The notes under the pieces: model-generated
What the model saw: the letters and a program-made list of their open reading frames with translations, nothing else
What the model was told of the DNA's origin: nothing
The model's database searches: none
Assembly: GCA_003963225.1 (NCBI GenBank)
Contig: RXKB01000002.1
Location: 38,868-102,867 of the forward strand
Length of the DNA: 64,000 nucleotides
Reading direction: 5' to 3'
DNA from: Candidatus Babelota bacterium
GTDB taxonomy: Bacteria > Babelota > Babeliae > Babelales > Vermiphilaceae
Made by a program: the position numbers and the translations under genes
Shown here: piece after piece, positions 9,133 through 17,816 of the stretch
Layout of the letters: each line of letters starts with the position of its first letter
Numbering within the stretch: the stretch's first letter is position 1

Positions 9133-9433
9133 AATTAAAAACCTTTATTTTTTTATAAAAACATTACAAATAATAATGCACGTTACTACAAAAAAATCAA
9201 TCTTTTAGCAGGTAAAGTTTTTAAAAAATAAAAAAGTTTCTAAAAGTGATAATATTTTTAACAAAACAATTTATAGCTTTATTCAGACTTGGTTGCCTCT
9301 ATTTTTAAAGAAACACTTTGGATTCAATATATTTTTGAATCATTTGTGCTTAACGCCTGTATATTAGAGATAAACGCACAAAATATGTTAAATAATTATT
9401 TTGTGCGTTTATATTTTAAATTTATTTGTAAAA
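9133..9433. other. Intergenic stretch with two hairpins, no gene seen
   Basis: This stretch is very AT-rich. It contains a 7-bp hairpin (GATTCAA at 9321-9327 with TTGAATC at 9335-9341) and the strong hairpin listed separately at 9370-9412. A small plus-strand reading frame in it overlaps the end of the next gene and has no ribosome site, so I do not call it. Confidence 0.5.
9370..9412 (-). terminator. Hairpin terminator candidate after the 9434-9796 gene
   Basis: A perfect 15-bp inverted repeat, 9370-9384 against 9398-9412 (core AAACGCACAAAAT), with a 13-nt loop. It lies 22 bases past the stop of the minus-strand gene ending at 9434. There is no long U run, so its efficiency as an intrinsic terminator is uncertain. 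Confidence 0.6.
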
Positions 9434-9796
9434 TTATTTGTTATTCCCAGTCAACCAATTATAATAAGCGCTCGCGTTGAACAATCCACTATATATTATA
9501 CTCTTTCGTTTATTTTCGGGAAAATATTCTAAAGGTAATTCTTTATCTTCAACATGGACAAATTGTTTTTCTACGTCTGGCAAGTTAGCTGCTAGATTAA
9601 GATCATGAAAATCATTTACTAATTGGTCAGAAGTTTTACCTCGCTCGAAAATCGCAAGAGTGTCGTTTATATATTTTTCATCTGCACCCAATTTTCTTAA
9701 AATTGCTGCCATATTTGTATTTTCTTCCATTGCAACACTCATCATGCCATACCCTAAAAATAGTACTGCTAAATTTTTGTTGTTGTATAACGCCAT
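9434..9796 (-). CDS. Small protein of unknown function, possible exported
   Basis: A 120-residue protein with a moderate hydrophobic N-terminus (LAVLFLGYGMMSVAM) that may act as a signal sequence. An acidic, helical middle part follows, and the end is aromatic (YSGLFNASAYYNWL). The start at 9796 has AAAGG seven bases upstream. A strong hairpin follows the gene. No family recognised. Confidence 0.6.
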   Translation of the reverse strand: MALYNNKNLAVLFLGYGMMSVAMEENTNMAAILRKLGADEKYINDTLAIFERGKTSDQLVNDFHDLNLAANLPDVEKQFVHVEDKELPLEYFPENKRKSIIYSGLFNASAYYNWLTGNNK

Positions 9797-10160
9797 CTTG
9801 ATGCCTTTATATTTGTAAAAATGATAAAAATAAAAATAGTAAGTTAATAAAATAAAAAATCAACAAAAAATACAATATGGCGTAAAGTTAACCGGTTTTA
9901 TTTTGCTGGGTTTGTTATATTAATCTCTATAATCATTAAACAACACCGCATTTGCATGAAAAAGAGATACAATAATTCAAATTGCAGACAGACCTGGGGA
10001 TGATTAGAATAATGTTAAACGCTGATGGATGGTAACAGCGTATTTTTTTAATTCAACGTTAAAAAGTACTTGCAAGTTACTGCATGAATAGACCGTTTGG
10101 ATGAATTTTTTATCAAAACAAAAACGCTTTATCAAGCACATATAATATTTTTTTGTATTT
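9797..10160. other. Intergenic region of 364 bases with a terminator-like hairpin
   Basis: No credible reading frame. On the plus strand ACGCTG and CAGCGT (about 10019-10041) form a 6-bp stem followed by a T run, which looks like a small intrinsic terminator even though no annotated plus-strand gene precedes it. The part before it (about 9890-10020) is less AT-rich than surrounding spacer. It could encode a small RNA, but I recognise no known family (not tmRNA, 6S or SRP RNA as far as I can see). Confidence 0.35.
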
Positions 10161-10991
10161 TTACCACTCTTTTGTTTCTTGTAGCAACTTCTGCATCATA
10201 TCAAATGATAGTTCGGGTGATTCAATAAGCAAAGGAACGTTACTAATAAATTCATTCGTTGCAAAATTATGTAATACATTCCTGCCTAAGACTCCTTTGC
10301 CAAGTTCTGCATGACGATCAATAAAAGAGCCGCACTGCACTGTTGTATCATTTAAATGCACAAGTAAAACAGAAAGTGCAGACTTTTTAAGCTTTTCAAA
10401 AAATGCAAGTCTTTGTTCAACTGTATGCAAAGCATACCCTGCTGCATGCAAATGAGCAGTATCAATACAAAAACCAAATCGTTCCGGAGTAGCAATCCGC
10501 TCATTTATGTAAAACAAATCTTCTAACATTGCACCAAGCAAGCGCTTTGGATTTGCAGTATTTTCGACACAAAAAATAATTTCTGGATATGTTTTTAGCA
10601 TATGATTAAGCCTTTGAGAAACACTAGCAAGCATATCTTGTTTTTCCTTACCAACTTGAATAGTACCTGGATGCAAAACATAATGTGTCGCCTGCAAGCG
10701 TATTGCCAAACGAATTTCTTGCGCTAACATATTATATAGATGTTCGTGACGTTGGGATTGAGTTATTGCTATATCAAAACGGTATGAAGAATGCACATAT
10801 AAAGAAGAAAATGATGAACGCATGCTTAAAAATGTTTTTTCATCTTCTGCTGATAAAAAAAAAAGACGTGAATCTTTCTCAGCCTGCAAAAAAAACTGAA
10901 AAAAAGGTAGTTTTAAGGCTTTTGCTGTTCTTGCAACAGCACTTGCAGAAGTATGCAAACGTAAGTGAAAACCCACGCGACTATTGATCAT
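10161..10991 (-). CDS. nfo: Endonuclease IV (AP endonuclease family 2)
   Basis: A 276-residue protein with the metal-binding signatures of the family: YVLHPGT, the Glu in CVENTA, CIDTAHLHAAGY, VHLNDT, DRHAELGKG and a final ESPE. It cleaves abasic sites in DNA for base-excision repair using three zinc ions. The ATG at 10991 is chosen because the homologous region starts there and AAGGA lies upstream; it overlaps the stop of the preceding mutase gene by 11 bases, so the two are co-translated. Confidence 0.9.
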   Translation of the reverse strand: MINSRVGFHLRLHTSASAVARTAKALKLPFFQFFLQAEKDSRLFFLSAEDEKTFLSMRSSFSSLYVHSSYRFDIAITQSQRHEHLYNMLAQEIRLAIRLQATHYVLHPGTIQVGKEKQDMLASVSQRLNHMLKTYPEIIFCVENTANPKRLLGAMLEDLFYINERIATPERFGFCIDTAHLHAAGYALHTVEQRLAFFEKLKKSALSVLLVHLNDTTVQCGSFIDRHAELGKGVLGRNVLHNFATNEFISNVPLLIESPELSFDMMQKLLQETKEW

Positions 10992-12396
10992 GTGTGCTAT
11001 CCTTGAATATAATATCCAAAGGCGGGCCAAGATAAGGTTTCAAAATAGCGTAAAACAGGTTTTTTATCTCTAACAAACCTTCTTTGGTGGTAGATTCAAA
11101 TCGCATAGAAACAGCCGGTTGTGTATTTGCAGCTCTGACAATACCCCAACCAATAGCAAACTCAGCACGCACACCATCTATGGTTAAAAGACGGGCATTA
11201 TTGTTCAACATAAAAGCATCTTTAACCTGTGCAACAACAAATTTTTTGTATTGGTCAGCACAAGCAATACGATACTCACAAGAACTGTAACGCTTTGGTA
11301 AAACTGCTGCAAGCTCTGATACTTTTTTGCCAGTCAAACTTATAATTTCAAGCAAACGTAAAGCGGCGTATATACCATCATCATATCCAAAATAGCGGTC
11401 TGCAAAAAAGAAATGGCAGCTACCCTCACCACCCAACACTGCTTTATTTTTTTTCATAGACTCTTTAATAATGGCATGTCCAGTTGGCGCCATAAACACA
11501 GGCATATTATGTTGCGCACATAATTCTTGCAAAGCAGACGACATAGTAACATTAAACACAATACCTAGATGGCAAAAAGACTTTGGCAATGCAGTAGCAA
11601 AAATAGCAAGCAGCACATCACCCAAAAATAATGCCCCTGTTTCACTTACTGCAGCCATACGGTCAGCATCACCATCAAAACCAATACCAACACAAGCTGC
11701 ATTATGAATTACAGCATCTTTTAAATGCTGCATATTTTTTTCAACTGTTGGATCTGCTTCATGTACAGGAAAACTGCCATCAATTGTTTCATACAATAAT
11801 GTTGCTTGAGCCCAATTAAATTTTTGTATTAATAAAGGCATCACCACACCCGCAACCGCATTACCGCAATCAAATATCACTGGCAATGGACTGTTATGCA
11901 ATATAGGAAAATGTTTTACTAAATAATCTATATATAGATTTAAAAAATCTTTATCTTGATACAAAACCCCAATCTTGCCTATATTTGCTTTTTTAGATTC
12001 AGTAAAATACTGTTTAATAAGTTGAATTTCTTTACCCCAAACACATCTTTCACCAAGCATAATTTTTATGCCATTATAATGACCAGGATTATGAGAAGCG
12101 GTAATCATAATACCAATATCACCTTTTTGTTCATGCATACCAAAATATACAACTGGGGAAGGAACAATCCCAACATGCACAACATCTAATCCGCTATCCA
12201 GTGCAGCATTAATAATATGTTGCGCAATTATTGGTGAAGAAACACGCCCATCTTGCCCAAGTAGAACTGTTTTGATTTTTTTTTGATCTAAGCAATATGC
12301 AAAAATAGCACGACCCAACTGATATATATCAGAAAAAGAAAACTCAGAATCTACTATTCCGCGTATATCGTATTCTCTAAAAACAGTATCTTGCAT
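10981..12396 (-). CDS. Phosphomannomutase/phosphoglucomutase
   Basis: An alpha-D-phosphohexomutase of 471 residues. The phosphoserine loop is TASHNPGHYNGIK, the magnesium loop is GFDGDADR and the sugar-specificity loop is GGEGSCHFFF. In bifunctional PMM/PGM enzymes the last loop is typically GEMSGH, so GEGSCH is a variant. It interconverts hexose 1- and 6-phosphates for envelope sugars. The ATG at 12396 follows AAGGAAG; a longer TTG reading would place the ribosome site inside the coding region. Confidence 0.9.
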   Translation of the reverse strand: MQDTVFREYDIRGIVDSEFSFSDIYQLGRAIFAYCLDQKKIKTVLLGQDGRVSSPIIAQHIINAALDSGLDVVHVGIVPSPVVYFGMHEQKGDIGIMITASHNPGHYNGIKIMLGERCVWGKEIQLIKQYFTESKKANIGKIGVLYQDKDFLNLYIDYLVKHFPILHNSPLPVIFDCGNAVAGVVMPLLIQKFNWAQATLLYETIDGSFPVHEADPTVEKNMQHLKDAVIHNAACVGIGFDGDADRMAAVSETGALFLGDVLLAIFATALPKSFCHLGIVFNVTMSSALQELCAQHNMPVFMAPTGHAIIKESMKKNKAVLGGEGSCHFFFADRYFGYDDGIYAALRLLEIISLTGKKVSELAAVLPKRYSSCEYRIACADQYKKFVVAQVKDAFMLNNNARLLTIDGVRAEFAIGWGIVRAANTQPAVSMRFESTTKEGLLEIKNLFYAILKPYLGPPLDIIFKDSTHDQ

Positions 12397-12497
12397 ACGC
12401 TTCCTTATAAACAAAGTTCAAAAAAAATCAAACTGTAATACTATTATTGTGTACAGTTTTTACATGAGTTGCAATATAAAGATTGATAAAGGCATGT

Positions 12498-12884
12498 TTA
12501 AGGCGAGCAAGCAACTGTAATGTGCGCAGATATAAAATCATCACAATAGGTTGTTTTTTCACCAGTTAAAGGAATGTCTATTGCTAATTTATTAACATCG
12601 CCCAGCAAATGCTTAGTATTATCGTGAGGAACAAAAGAAATATTTAAAAATCCGCTCATACTATCATTCTGTTTATTTTTTGTATAAAGTAAAAAAATTG
12701 TACAGCCTTCCTCTTCAACAGATAGCAGAGTCTCAGGATCAATATTTGTAAATGTGCACGCCCATTTACAAAGCGGAATCCACCAAGCAAAATAAGTAAA
12801 ATGTGTATCGATTATTAAATCCAATCCACCATACATCCCATTAACCACACAAAAAAAATACATTGCTAGAAACAACTTCTTCAT
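12498..12884 (-). CDS. Small secreted protein of unknown function
   Basis: A 128-residue protein with a signal peptide (MKKLFLAMYFFCVVNGMYGG). The mature part looks beta-rich and contains four Cys residues (CKWACTF, EEGCTIF and the last residues ACSP), suggesting disulfides. Start at 12884 after AAGG. It is followed 58 bases upstream by another small secreted beta-rich protein in the same orientation. No family recognised. Confidence 0.62.
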   Translation of the reverse strand: MKKLFLAMYFFCVVNGMYGGLDLIIDTHFTYFAWWIPLCKWACTFTNIDPETLLSVEEEGCTIFLLYTKNKQNDSMSGFLNISFVPHDNTKHLLGDVNKLAIDIPLTGEKTTYCDDFISAHITVACSP

Positions 12885-12942
12885 TTTAACCTTTTTTAAC
12901 TTTTAATGATGAGTAAAACTTCTGGGGCACATTAGTAGTTAA

Positions 12943-13323
12943 TTAGTTTGCAGTCTGTACTTGAGTTGCAGTTACTTCCACAATCAATGTGTCATTTTCA
13001 TGAGCCACAGTTAACCGGTCTTTTTTATCCCATTCTAATGCAATTGTAGGATTAGAAATGGTTGTGCAAACTTCACCAGCACATGCATTAACTTGCAAAT
13101 GCAAAGTCGCGCCATTTTCACTCACATTATCAACACAACCAATTAATTGACCGCCTTCACAGCGATATAATTCTACAGAGCTATTTTCTGCAACAATAAT
13201 TTGCTTATTTATTTTTCTAACTGATTCACCTTGGGTTAATACTACATGTAAATCAAGAGCAATATCAGCATACGCTGCGGTAACAAACGCTGCTACTGTT
13301 AATAAACTTATTTTTTTAAACAT
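12943..13323 (-). CDS. Small secreted protein of unknown function
   Basis: A 126-residue protein with a clean signal peptide ending at AYA|DI near residue 19. The mature domain is strand-rich with Cys residues spaced as LYRCEGGQLIGC and NACAGEVC, consistent with a small disulfide-stabilised beta domain. The ATG at 13323 has AAAGGA upstream. It is probably co-transcribed with the 12498-12884 gene and diverges from the gene at 13587. Confidence 0.65.
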   Translation of the reverse strand: MFKKISLLTVAAFVTAAYADIALDLHVVLTQGESVRKINKQIIVAENSSVELYRCEGGQLIGCVDNVSENGATLHLQVNACAGEVCTTISNPTIALEWDKKDRLTVAHENDTLIVEVTATQVQTAN

Positions 13324-13586
13324 TAATATATCCTTTATTTAAAATTTATTTGTACATCCCAGAAGCTTACTAACACTACATAATAACAAAAAAATAATAG
13401 TTGCCTAGTTTTTATTTGAGATTGCCAAAAACAATAGATTGCCCACTAGTAAAGCTATTGCTGATATTTTTAAACTTTGCATACAAACATTTTTCAGCTT
13501 TCTATTGTTTAATAAAACACTGTACTTCAGTTGAAAATACCGTATCCTAGTACCCATCATTTACAATCATTTAAAAGGAGAATAAC

Positions 13587-14573
13587 GTGATTGCAATACT
13601 ATGTTTATTTTTGTTAGCACCATTTTTAAGTAACAGCATGGAGACCGTTTTTAATCCAACAAAAGAAAACTTACCCTTTTACCTAAAACTCGAACAACAA
13701 GTAAAAGAAAAAAATAGCATCTTATGCGTTGGCCTTGATCCTGACTGGGAAAAAATACCAAACGACATAAAAAATCTTATAACAATGAACCAAAATACAT
13801 TGAATTTTACCACACAAAAAACAAACATTATAAAAAGTTTTTTAATTACGGTTATTGATCGGACAGCTAAGCAGACATGTGCATTCAAAATACAATATGC
13901 ATGCTTTTTATCTTATCCAGGTCTTTTAGAAAAAATAGTCAATTACATTAAAAAAGATCATAAAGATATTCCCGTTATTCTTGATTGCAAGATTGGGGAT
14001 ATTGAAAACACCATGCAATTTTATGTAGACTACTTTTTTAATACCATCAAAGCTGATGCTGTCACTGTTAACCCATACATGGGGCAAGATGTAGCAAAAG
14101 CTTTCATGGATGATCCACAAAAAGGTTGCATCGGACTAATACAATCAAGTAACCCATCAGGAGCAGAAGTACAAAACAGTATCGTTTCTTATACAAATCC
14201 TATAACAAATCAAACCTCGAACATCACATTATGGCAAAAAATGTTACTCTTGCTAACTCATTGGAATCAAAAAAATAATATAGGAGCTGTTATTTCAGGC
14301 AACTTATCTCCAGATTATTATAAATGGATACGCAATACAGTTGGACAAGATTTTTTTGTTTTAGTGCCAGGAGTAGGTGCTCAAGGAGCTGATCCTGAAA
14401 AGTTTTTAACTTATTTGATTAATGAAAAAAGAAGCGGCGTAATTGTTAATGTATCACGTGGAATATTATATAACTATGATATTAATGATCCTGCATGGTA
14501 CCTAAAAATTGAAGCTGCAGCTTTACAATACAAAGAAGCTTTTAATAACGCACGCTTTAACGAAAATTTTTAA
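13587..14573 (+). CDS. pyrF: Orotidine 5'-phosphate decarboxylase with an N-terminal signal-peptide-like segment
   Basis: Residues 45-320 are an OMP decarboxylase: GLDPD (D51), K101 in FKIQYA, the catalytic D133-x-K135-x2-D138 in LDCKIGDI, VPGVGAQG and NVSRGILY. This type normally makes UMP from OMP in the cytoplasm. The first 17 residues are strongly hydrophobic and resemble a signal peptide (MIAILCLFLLAPFLSNS). A GTG at 13587 sits six bases after a perfect AAGGAG, whereas the internal ATG at 13638 has no good site, so the hydrophobic leader appears to be translated. The gene is isolated from other pyrimidine genes. Export or membrane anchoring is inference. Confidence 0.88.
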   Translation: MIAILCLFLLAPFLSNSMETVFNPTKENLPFYLKLEQQVKEKNSILCVGLDPDWEKIPNDIKNLITMNQNTLNFTTQKTNIIKSFLITVIDRTAKQTCAFKIQYACFLSYPGLLEKIVNYIKKDHKDIPVILDCKIGDIENTMQFYVDYFFNTIKADAVTVNPYMGQDVAKAFMDDPQKGCIGLIQSSNPSGAEVQNSIVSYTNPITNQTSNITLWQKMLLLLTHWNQKNNIGAVISGNLSPDYYKWIRNTVGQDFFVLVPGVGAQGADPEKFLTYLINEKRSGVIVNVSRGILYNYDINDPAWYLKIEAAALQYKEAFNNARFNENF

Positions 14574-14642
14574 TCGCTAAAAAAAATAAAGCTTAATAAA
14601 TAAAAATTAAATTAATAAAATAGCAATTTAATTTTATTCGTA

Positions 14643-14671
14643 TTTACAAAAACACATTTAAAAGGTATAAT
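14643..14671 (+). promoter_or_regulatory. Promoter of the pyrophosphatase gene
   Basis: TTTACA at 14643-14648 and TATAAT at 14666-14671, spacing 17, about 48 bases before the hppA ATG. The -10 box sits in the loop of a 15-bp inverted repeat (14648-14662 with 14681-14695) that ends in a T run. The repeat may double as the terminator of pyrF. Confidence 0.6.
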
Positions 14672-14696
14672 CACATATTATTTAAATGTGTTTTTT
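14648..14696 (+). terminator. 15-bp hairpin with T run between pyrF and hppA
   Basis: AAAAACACATTTAAA (14648-14662) pairs with TTTAAATGTGTTTTT (14681-14695) around an 18-nt loop, followed by further T. It is in the right place to end pyrF transcription, and it contains the hppA promoter. Confidence 0.55.
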
Positions 14697-14718
14697 ACTT
14701 AATCGTAAGGAAGGTTGT

Positions 14719-16704
14719 ATGATTGATATTGCATCGTTGCACACTATTTTATCTTTTACCACACTGGCAGGCCTTGTCGGGTTGGGAGCTGTCTTTTTAC
14801 TACTGTTTTTCATAAATAACATCACCGTTAATCATAAAGGGGCTGCATCCATTGCGTCTGCAATTGCAGATGGCGCAATGACTTTTTTACGTGAAGAATA
14901 TAAAATAATCACTATTATGGCTATTATTATTGGCGCTATTCTTGGTTTTATTTTTAATAGTATTTTTGCTACGGCCGCATTTGGACTAGGCGCTGTTTCT
15001 TCTATGTTTACTGGTTTTGTAGGTATGCGTGCTGCAACCATGGCAAATGTACGCACTACTATGCAAGCTAAAAATCGTGGCGAACATGCTGCTTTTATGA
15101 TGGCATTTTTTGGTGGCGGCGTAATGGGTTTTGCCGTAGCAAGCTTTGGATTATTATGTTTAAGTTACTTATTTTTTATGTTTGCTAATCATGAACATTT
15201 TGTTGTTATCTTAACCTGTTTTAGTCTTGGTGCAAGCTTGGTTGCGTTTTTTGCACGTATTGGAGGCGGTATTTATACCAAGTCTGCAGACGTCGGAGCA
15301 GATTTAGTAGGAAAAGTAGAAGCAGGCATACCTGAAGATGACCCACGTAACCCTGCAGTTATTGCAGATAACGTAGGTGATTGCGTTGGCGATACAGCTG
15401 GCATGGGTGCGGATATTTATGAATCATATGTAGGCGCACTAGTTTCAACCATTATTTTAGCTTACTCTACCGGTTATAATCATATTAATTATATAACATT
15501 ACCTTTAATGCTTGCTGCTTTAGGTTTATTAAGTTCATGCATAGGTCTAATTTCAAACCTTGCCCTAAAATCAGAACCTGCAGCTATGTTACGCAACGCA
15601 ACATATATTGCTATTTTGGCTTTTTTAGCAAGCGCATACAGTTACATGAACTGGCTTTCAATGGATATATATCTATTCTTTACTATTATACTTGGCTGTT
15701 TGGCTGGGGTAATTATCGGCTTAATTACTGAATATTACACTGGAAGCAAACCGGTTCAGAATGTTGCTGCAAGCTCTGAATCTGGTGCTGCAACAAACAT
15801 AATTTATGGATTATCAGTAGGTATGGAATCAACAGTACTGCCTGTATTTATTTTGTCAGGAATTGTACTTGCTTCATATCAATTAGGTGGTTTGTACGGC
15901 GTTTCGTTAGCTGCTGTTGCTATGCTTGCAACCGTTGGCATTACCATGACTGTTGATGCATATGGACCTATTGCAGACAATGCTGGCGGTATTTCAGAAA
16001 TGGCAGGCTTTGGCCCTGAAGTACGATCAATTACCGACAAACTAGACGCATTAGGCAACACCACTGCAGCTATTGGTAAAGGATTTGCTATTGGCTCTGC
16101 ACTTCTGACTGCATTAGCAATGCTTTCTGCGTACTGCCAACAAGCTGGTATTTCTACTTTAAATGTACTTGATCCATTTATTATGACTGGCATGTTTGTT
16201 GGTGCAACAGTGCCGTTTTTAATATCATCATTAACTATGCGGTCTGTTAGCGATGCTGCATTAAAAATGGTGCGTGAAGTAAGACGTCAATTTAAAGAAA
16301 TTCCAGGTCTAATGGCAGGAGAAGCATTACCAGACTACAAACAATGTGTTGCAATTGCTACACAAGCTTCTTTATATGAAATGATTTTGCCTGGCATTAT
16401 TACTGTAGGATTGCCAGTTATTGTTCGTTTTGCTTTTGGAAAATACGCATTAGGTGGCTTATTAATTGGATCAACTGTTTCTGGTGTAGTGCTTGCGTTA
16501 ATGATGGCAAATGCCGGTGGTGTTTGGGATAATGCTAAAAAATACATTGAAGCTGGTAATTTGGGTGGAAAAGGGTCACAAACACACAAAGCTGCTGTTA
16601 TTGGCGACACTGTTGGAGATCCATTTAAAGATACTTCTGGTCCAGCATTAAATATTTTAATTAAACTTATGTCGGTCGTTTCTTTATTGCTTGTATTAAT
16701 TTAA
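14719..16704 (+). CDS. hppA: Membrane-bound ion-translocating pyrophosphatase
   Basis: A 661-residue, roughly 16-helix pump that couples hydrolysis of pyrophosphate to H+ or Na+ transport. The pyrophosphate site is intact ([20 protein letters not shown] followed by [11 protein letters not shown]), as is the C-terminal [14 protein letters not shown]. The segment [10 protein letters not shown] has Ala where K+-independent enzymes have Lys, so it should be the K+-dependent type; whether it pumps H+ or Na+ I cannot tell. The ATG at 14719 follows AAGGAAGG. The gene has its own promoter and a strong terminator. Confidence 0.96.
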   Translation: MIDIASLHTILSFTTLAGLVGLGAVFLLLFFINNITVNHKGAASIASAIADGAMTFLREEYKIITIMAIIIGAILGFIFNSIFATAAFGLGAVSSMFTGFVGMRAATMANVRTTMQAKNRGEHAAFMMAFFGGGVMGFAVASFGLLCLSYLFFMFANHEHFVVILTCFSLGASLVAFFARIGGGIYTKSADVGADLVGKVEAGIPEDDPRNPAVIADNVGDCVGDTAGMGADIYESYVGALVSTIILAYSTGYNHINYITLPLMLAALGLLSSCIGLISNLALKSEPAAMLRNATYIAILAFLASAYSYMNWLSMDIYLFFTIILGCLAGVIIGLITEYYTGSKPVQNVAASSESGAATNIIYGLSVGMESTVLPVFILSGIVLASYQLGGLYGVSLAAVAMLATVGITMTVDAYGPIADNAGGISEMAGFGPEVRSITDKLDALGNTTAAIGKGFAIGSALLTALAMLSAYCQQAGISTLNVLDPFIMTGMFVGATVPFLISSLTMRSVSDAALKMVREVRRQFKEIPGLMAGEALPDYKQCVAIATQASLYEMILPGIITVGLPVIVRFAFGKYALGGLLIGSTVSGVVLALMMANAGGVWDNAKKYIEAGNLGGKGSQTHKAAVIGDTVGDPFKDTSGPALNILIKLMSVVSLLLVLI

Positions 16705-16720
16705 AAATACAGTTACATAC

Positions 16721-16751
16721 AAAAAAGAGCCAGGATAAACCTGGCTCTTTT
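16721..16751. terminator. Bidirectional intrinsic terminator after hppA
   Basis: AAAAGAGCCAGG (16723-16734) pairs with CCTGGCTCTTTT (16740-16751) around a 5-nt loop, with A and T tracts on both sides. It lies between convergent genes and can serve both hppA and the minus-strand gene ending at 16769. Confidence 0.9.
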
Positions 16752-16768
16752 GGTAAAGCGATTTTAAA

Positions 16769-17269
16769 CTAGTGAAAAAAAATTTCCTGATTCATTATAT
16801 TAAATGAATTGTTGACATAACAATAACATGATTTATTCAAAATTAAAGCATCATTATGTTGTAAGACAATTTCCTCATTAAGTTCATTTTCAATAAAATG
16901 CCAAAATTTAGGAGCTTGTTTGTCTAGTAAAGCTTTAACTAAAAAATGATATTCTTCACTAACAATACAACCAATATAACGCACATCACCAAAAGAACGC
17001 ATATCAGTACTTAATTGCTTTATTCTAAATTGAGAATAGAACTGTTGCATTATTTTAAATAAGCAAGCTGCATTTACATCATGTCCAGCAAAACTATACA
17101 GCTCTTTTAAATCTACATCATTAACATACTTATACAATAAAGTTTTTGGTAATACCAAACGCAAACTTTTTTCTGAAGGCACTCTAACATACTCTATATA
17201 TTCTGATTCCATAGCATAACTATTGCAAAAACTAATAAGCAAAAATATCACGAGACTGTACAATACCAT
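16769..17269 (-). CDS. Secreted protein of unknown function
   Basis: A 166-residue protein with a signal peptide (MVLYSLVIFLLISFCNSYAME). The ATG at 17269 is chosen because AAGGAAG lies just before it. The mature part has mixed charge with several Cys and Tyr and a C-terminal Asn-rich tail. It follows another small secreted gene by ten bases and shares its transcript. No family recognised. Confidence 0.62.
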   Translation of the reverse strand: MVLYSLVIFLLISFCNSYAMESEYIEYVRVPSEKSLRLVLPKTLLYKYVNDVDLKELYSFAGHDVNAACLFKIMQQFYSQFRIKQLSTDMRSFGDVRYIGCIVSEEYHFLVKALLDKQAPKFWHFIENELNEEIVLQHNDALILNKSCYCYVNNSFNIMNQEIFFH

Positions 17270-17279
17270 CAATCTTCCT

Positions 17280-17735
17280 TTAGTATGCAATATTCTTTGG
17301 TAAAAACAGATGGCTAACAATAATAGTGTTCATTACTTGCAAAAGCCATTCCCATTGCTTAACAATATGTTTTTTATCATCTTCTTCAATTGGATGCTCA
17401 TTAAGATATTGAGTATAATAATCGACCAAATGAATACATAATTTGTTTATAGATTCATTATTACCAGATCTCTTATAATGAGTTGACAAAAAACTTTTTT
17501 CAATTTCCGTATATAAAGCATTTTGTAAATAGCAAACGCGCATTAAAAGATTATTATACATATGCTTTGTAAATTCATTATTGGTTGTTACTTTTTCATT
17601 GACAAGTTTTTGAATTGTTGCACATTGATTATCAAATTCTATCGCATTTTTTTGTAACTCGCTATAATTATGTTCCGTTCCATGTAATGTTCCAGCATAT
17701 GCAAATAGACTGGCATACAATATTATTAACTTCAT
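17280..17735 (-). CDS. Secreted helical protein of unknown function
   Basis: A 151-residue protein with a signal peptide (MKLIILYASLFAYAGTLHG). The mature part is predicted helical, with repeated Asn/Lys/Glu and conserved-looking Trp near the end (KQWEWLLQVMN). The ATG at 17735 follows AAGGATG. First gene of a two-gene unit with 16769-17269. Confidence 0.6.
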   Translation of the reverse strand: MKLIILYASLFAYAGTLHGTEHNYSELQKNAIEFDNQCATIQKLVNEKVTTNNEFTKHMYNNLLMRVCYLQNALYTEIEKSFLSTHYKRSGNNESINKLCIHLVDYYTQYLNEHPIEEDDKKHIVKQWEWLLQVMNTIIVSHLFLPKNIAY

Positions 17736-17816
17736 GTACATCCTTTTAATATAAAAAACTACCATTCATTTAAATGGATATCATTATAAAGATTTTACAT
17801 GTTATTACAAAATTTT

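Noticed and set aside
9289..9480. Plus-strand 63-codon frame
   Set aside because: Runs through a perfect hairpin and into the opposite-strand gene; no ribosome site.
10685..10987. Plus-strand 100-codon frame opposite nfo
   Set aside because: Shadow of a gene with intact endonuclease IV motifs.
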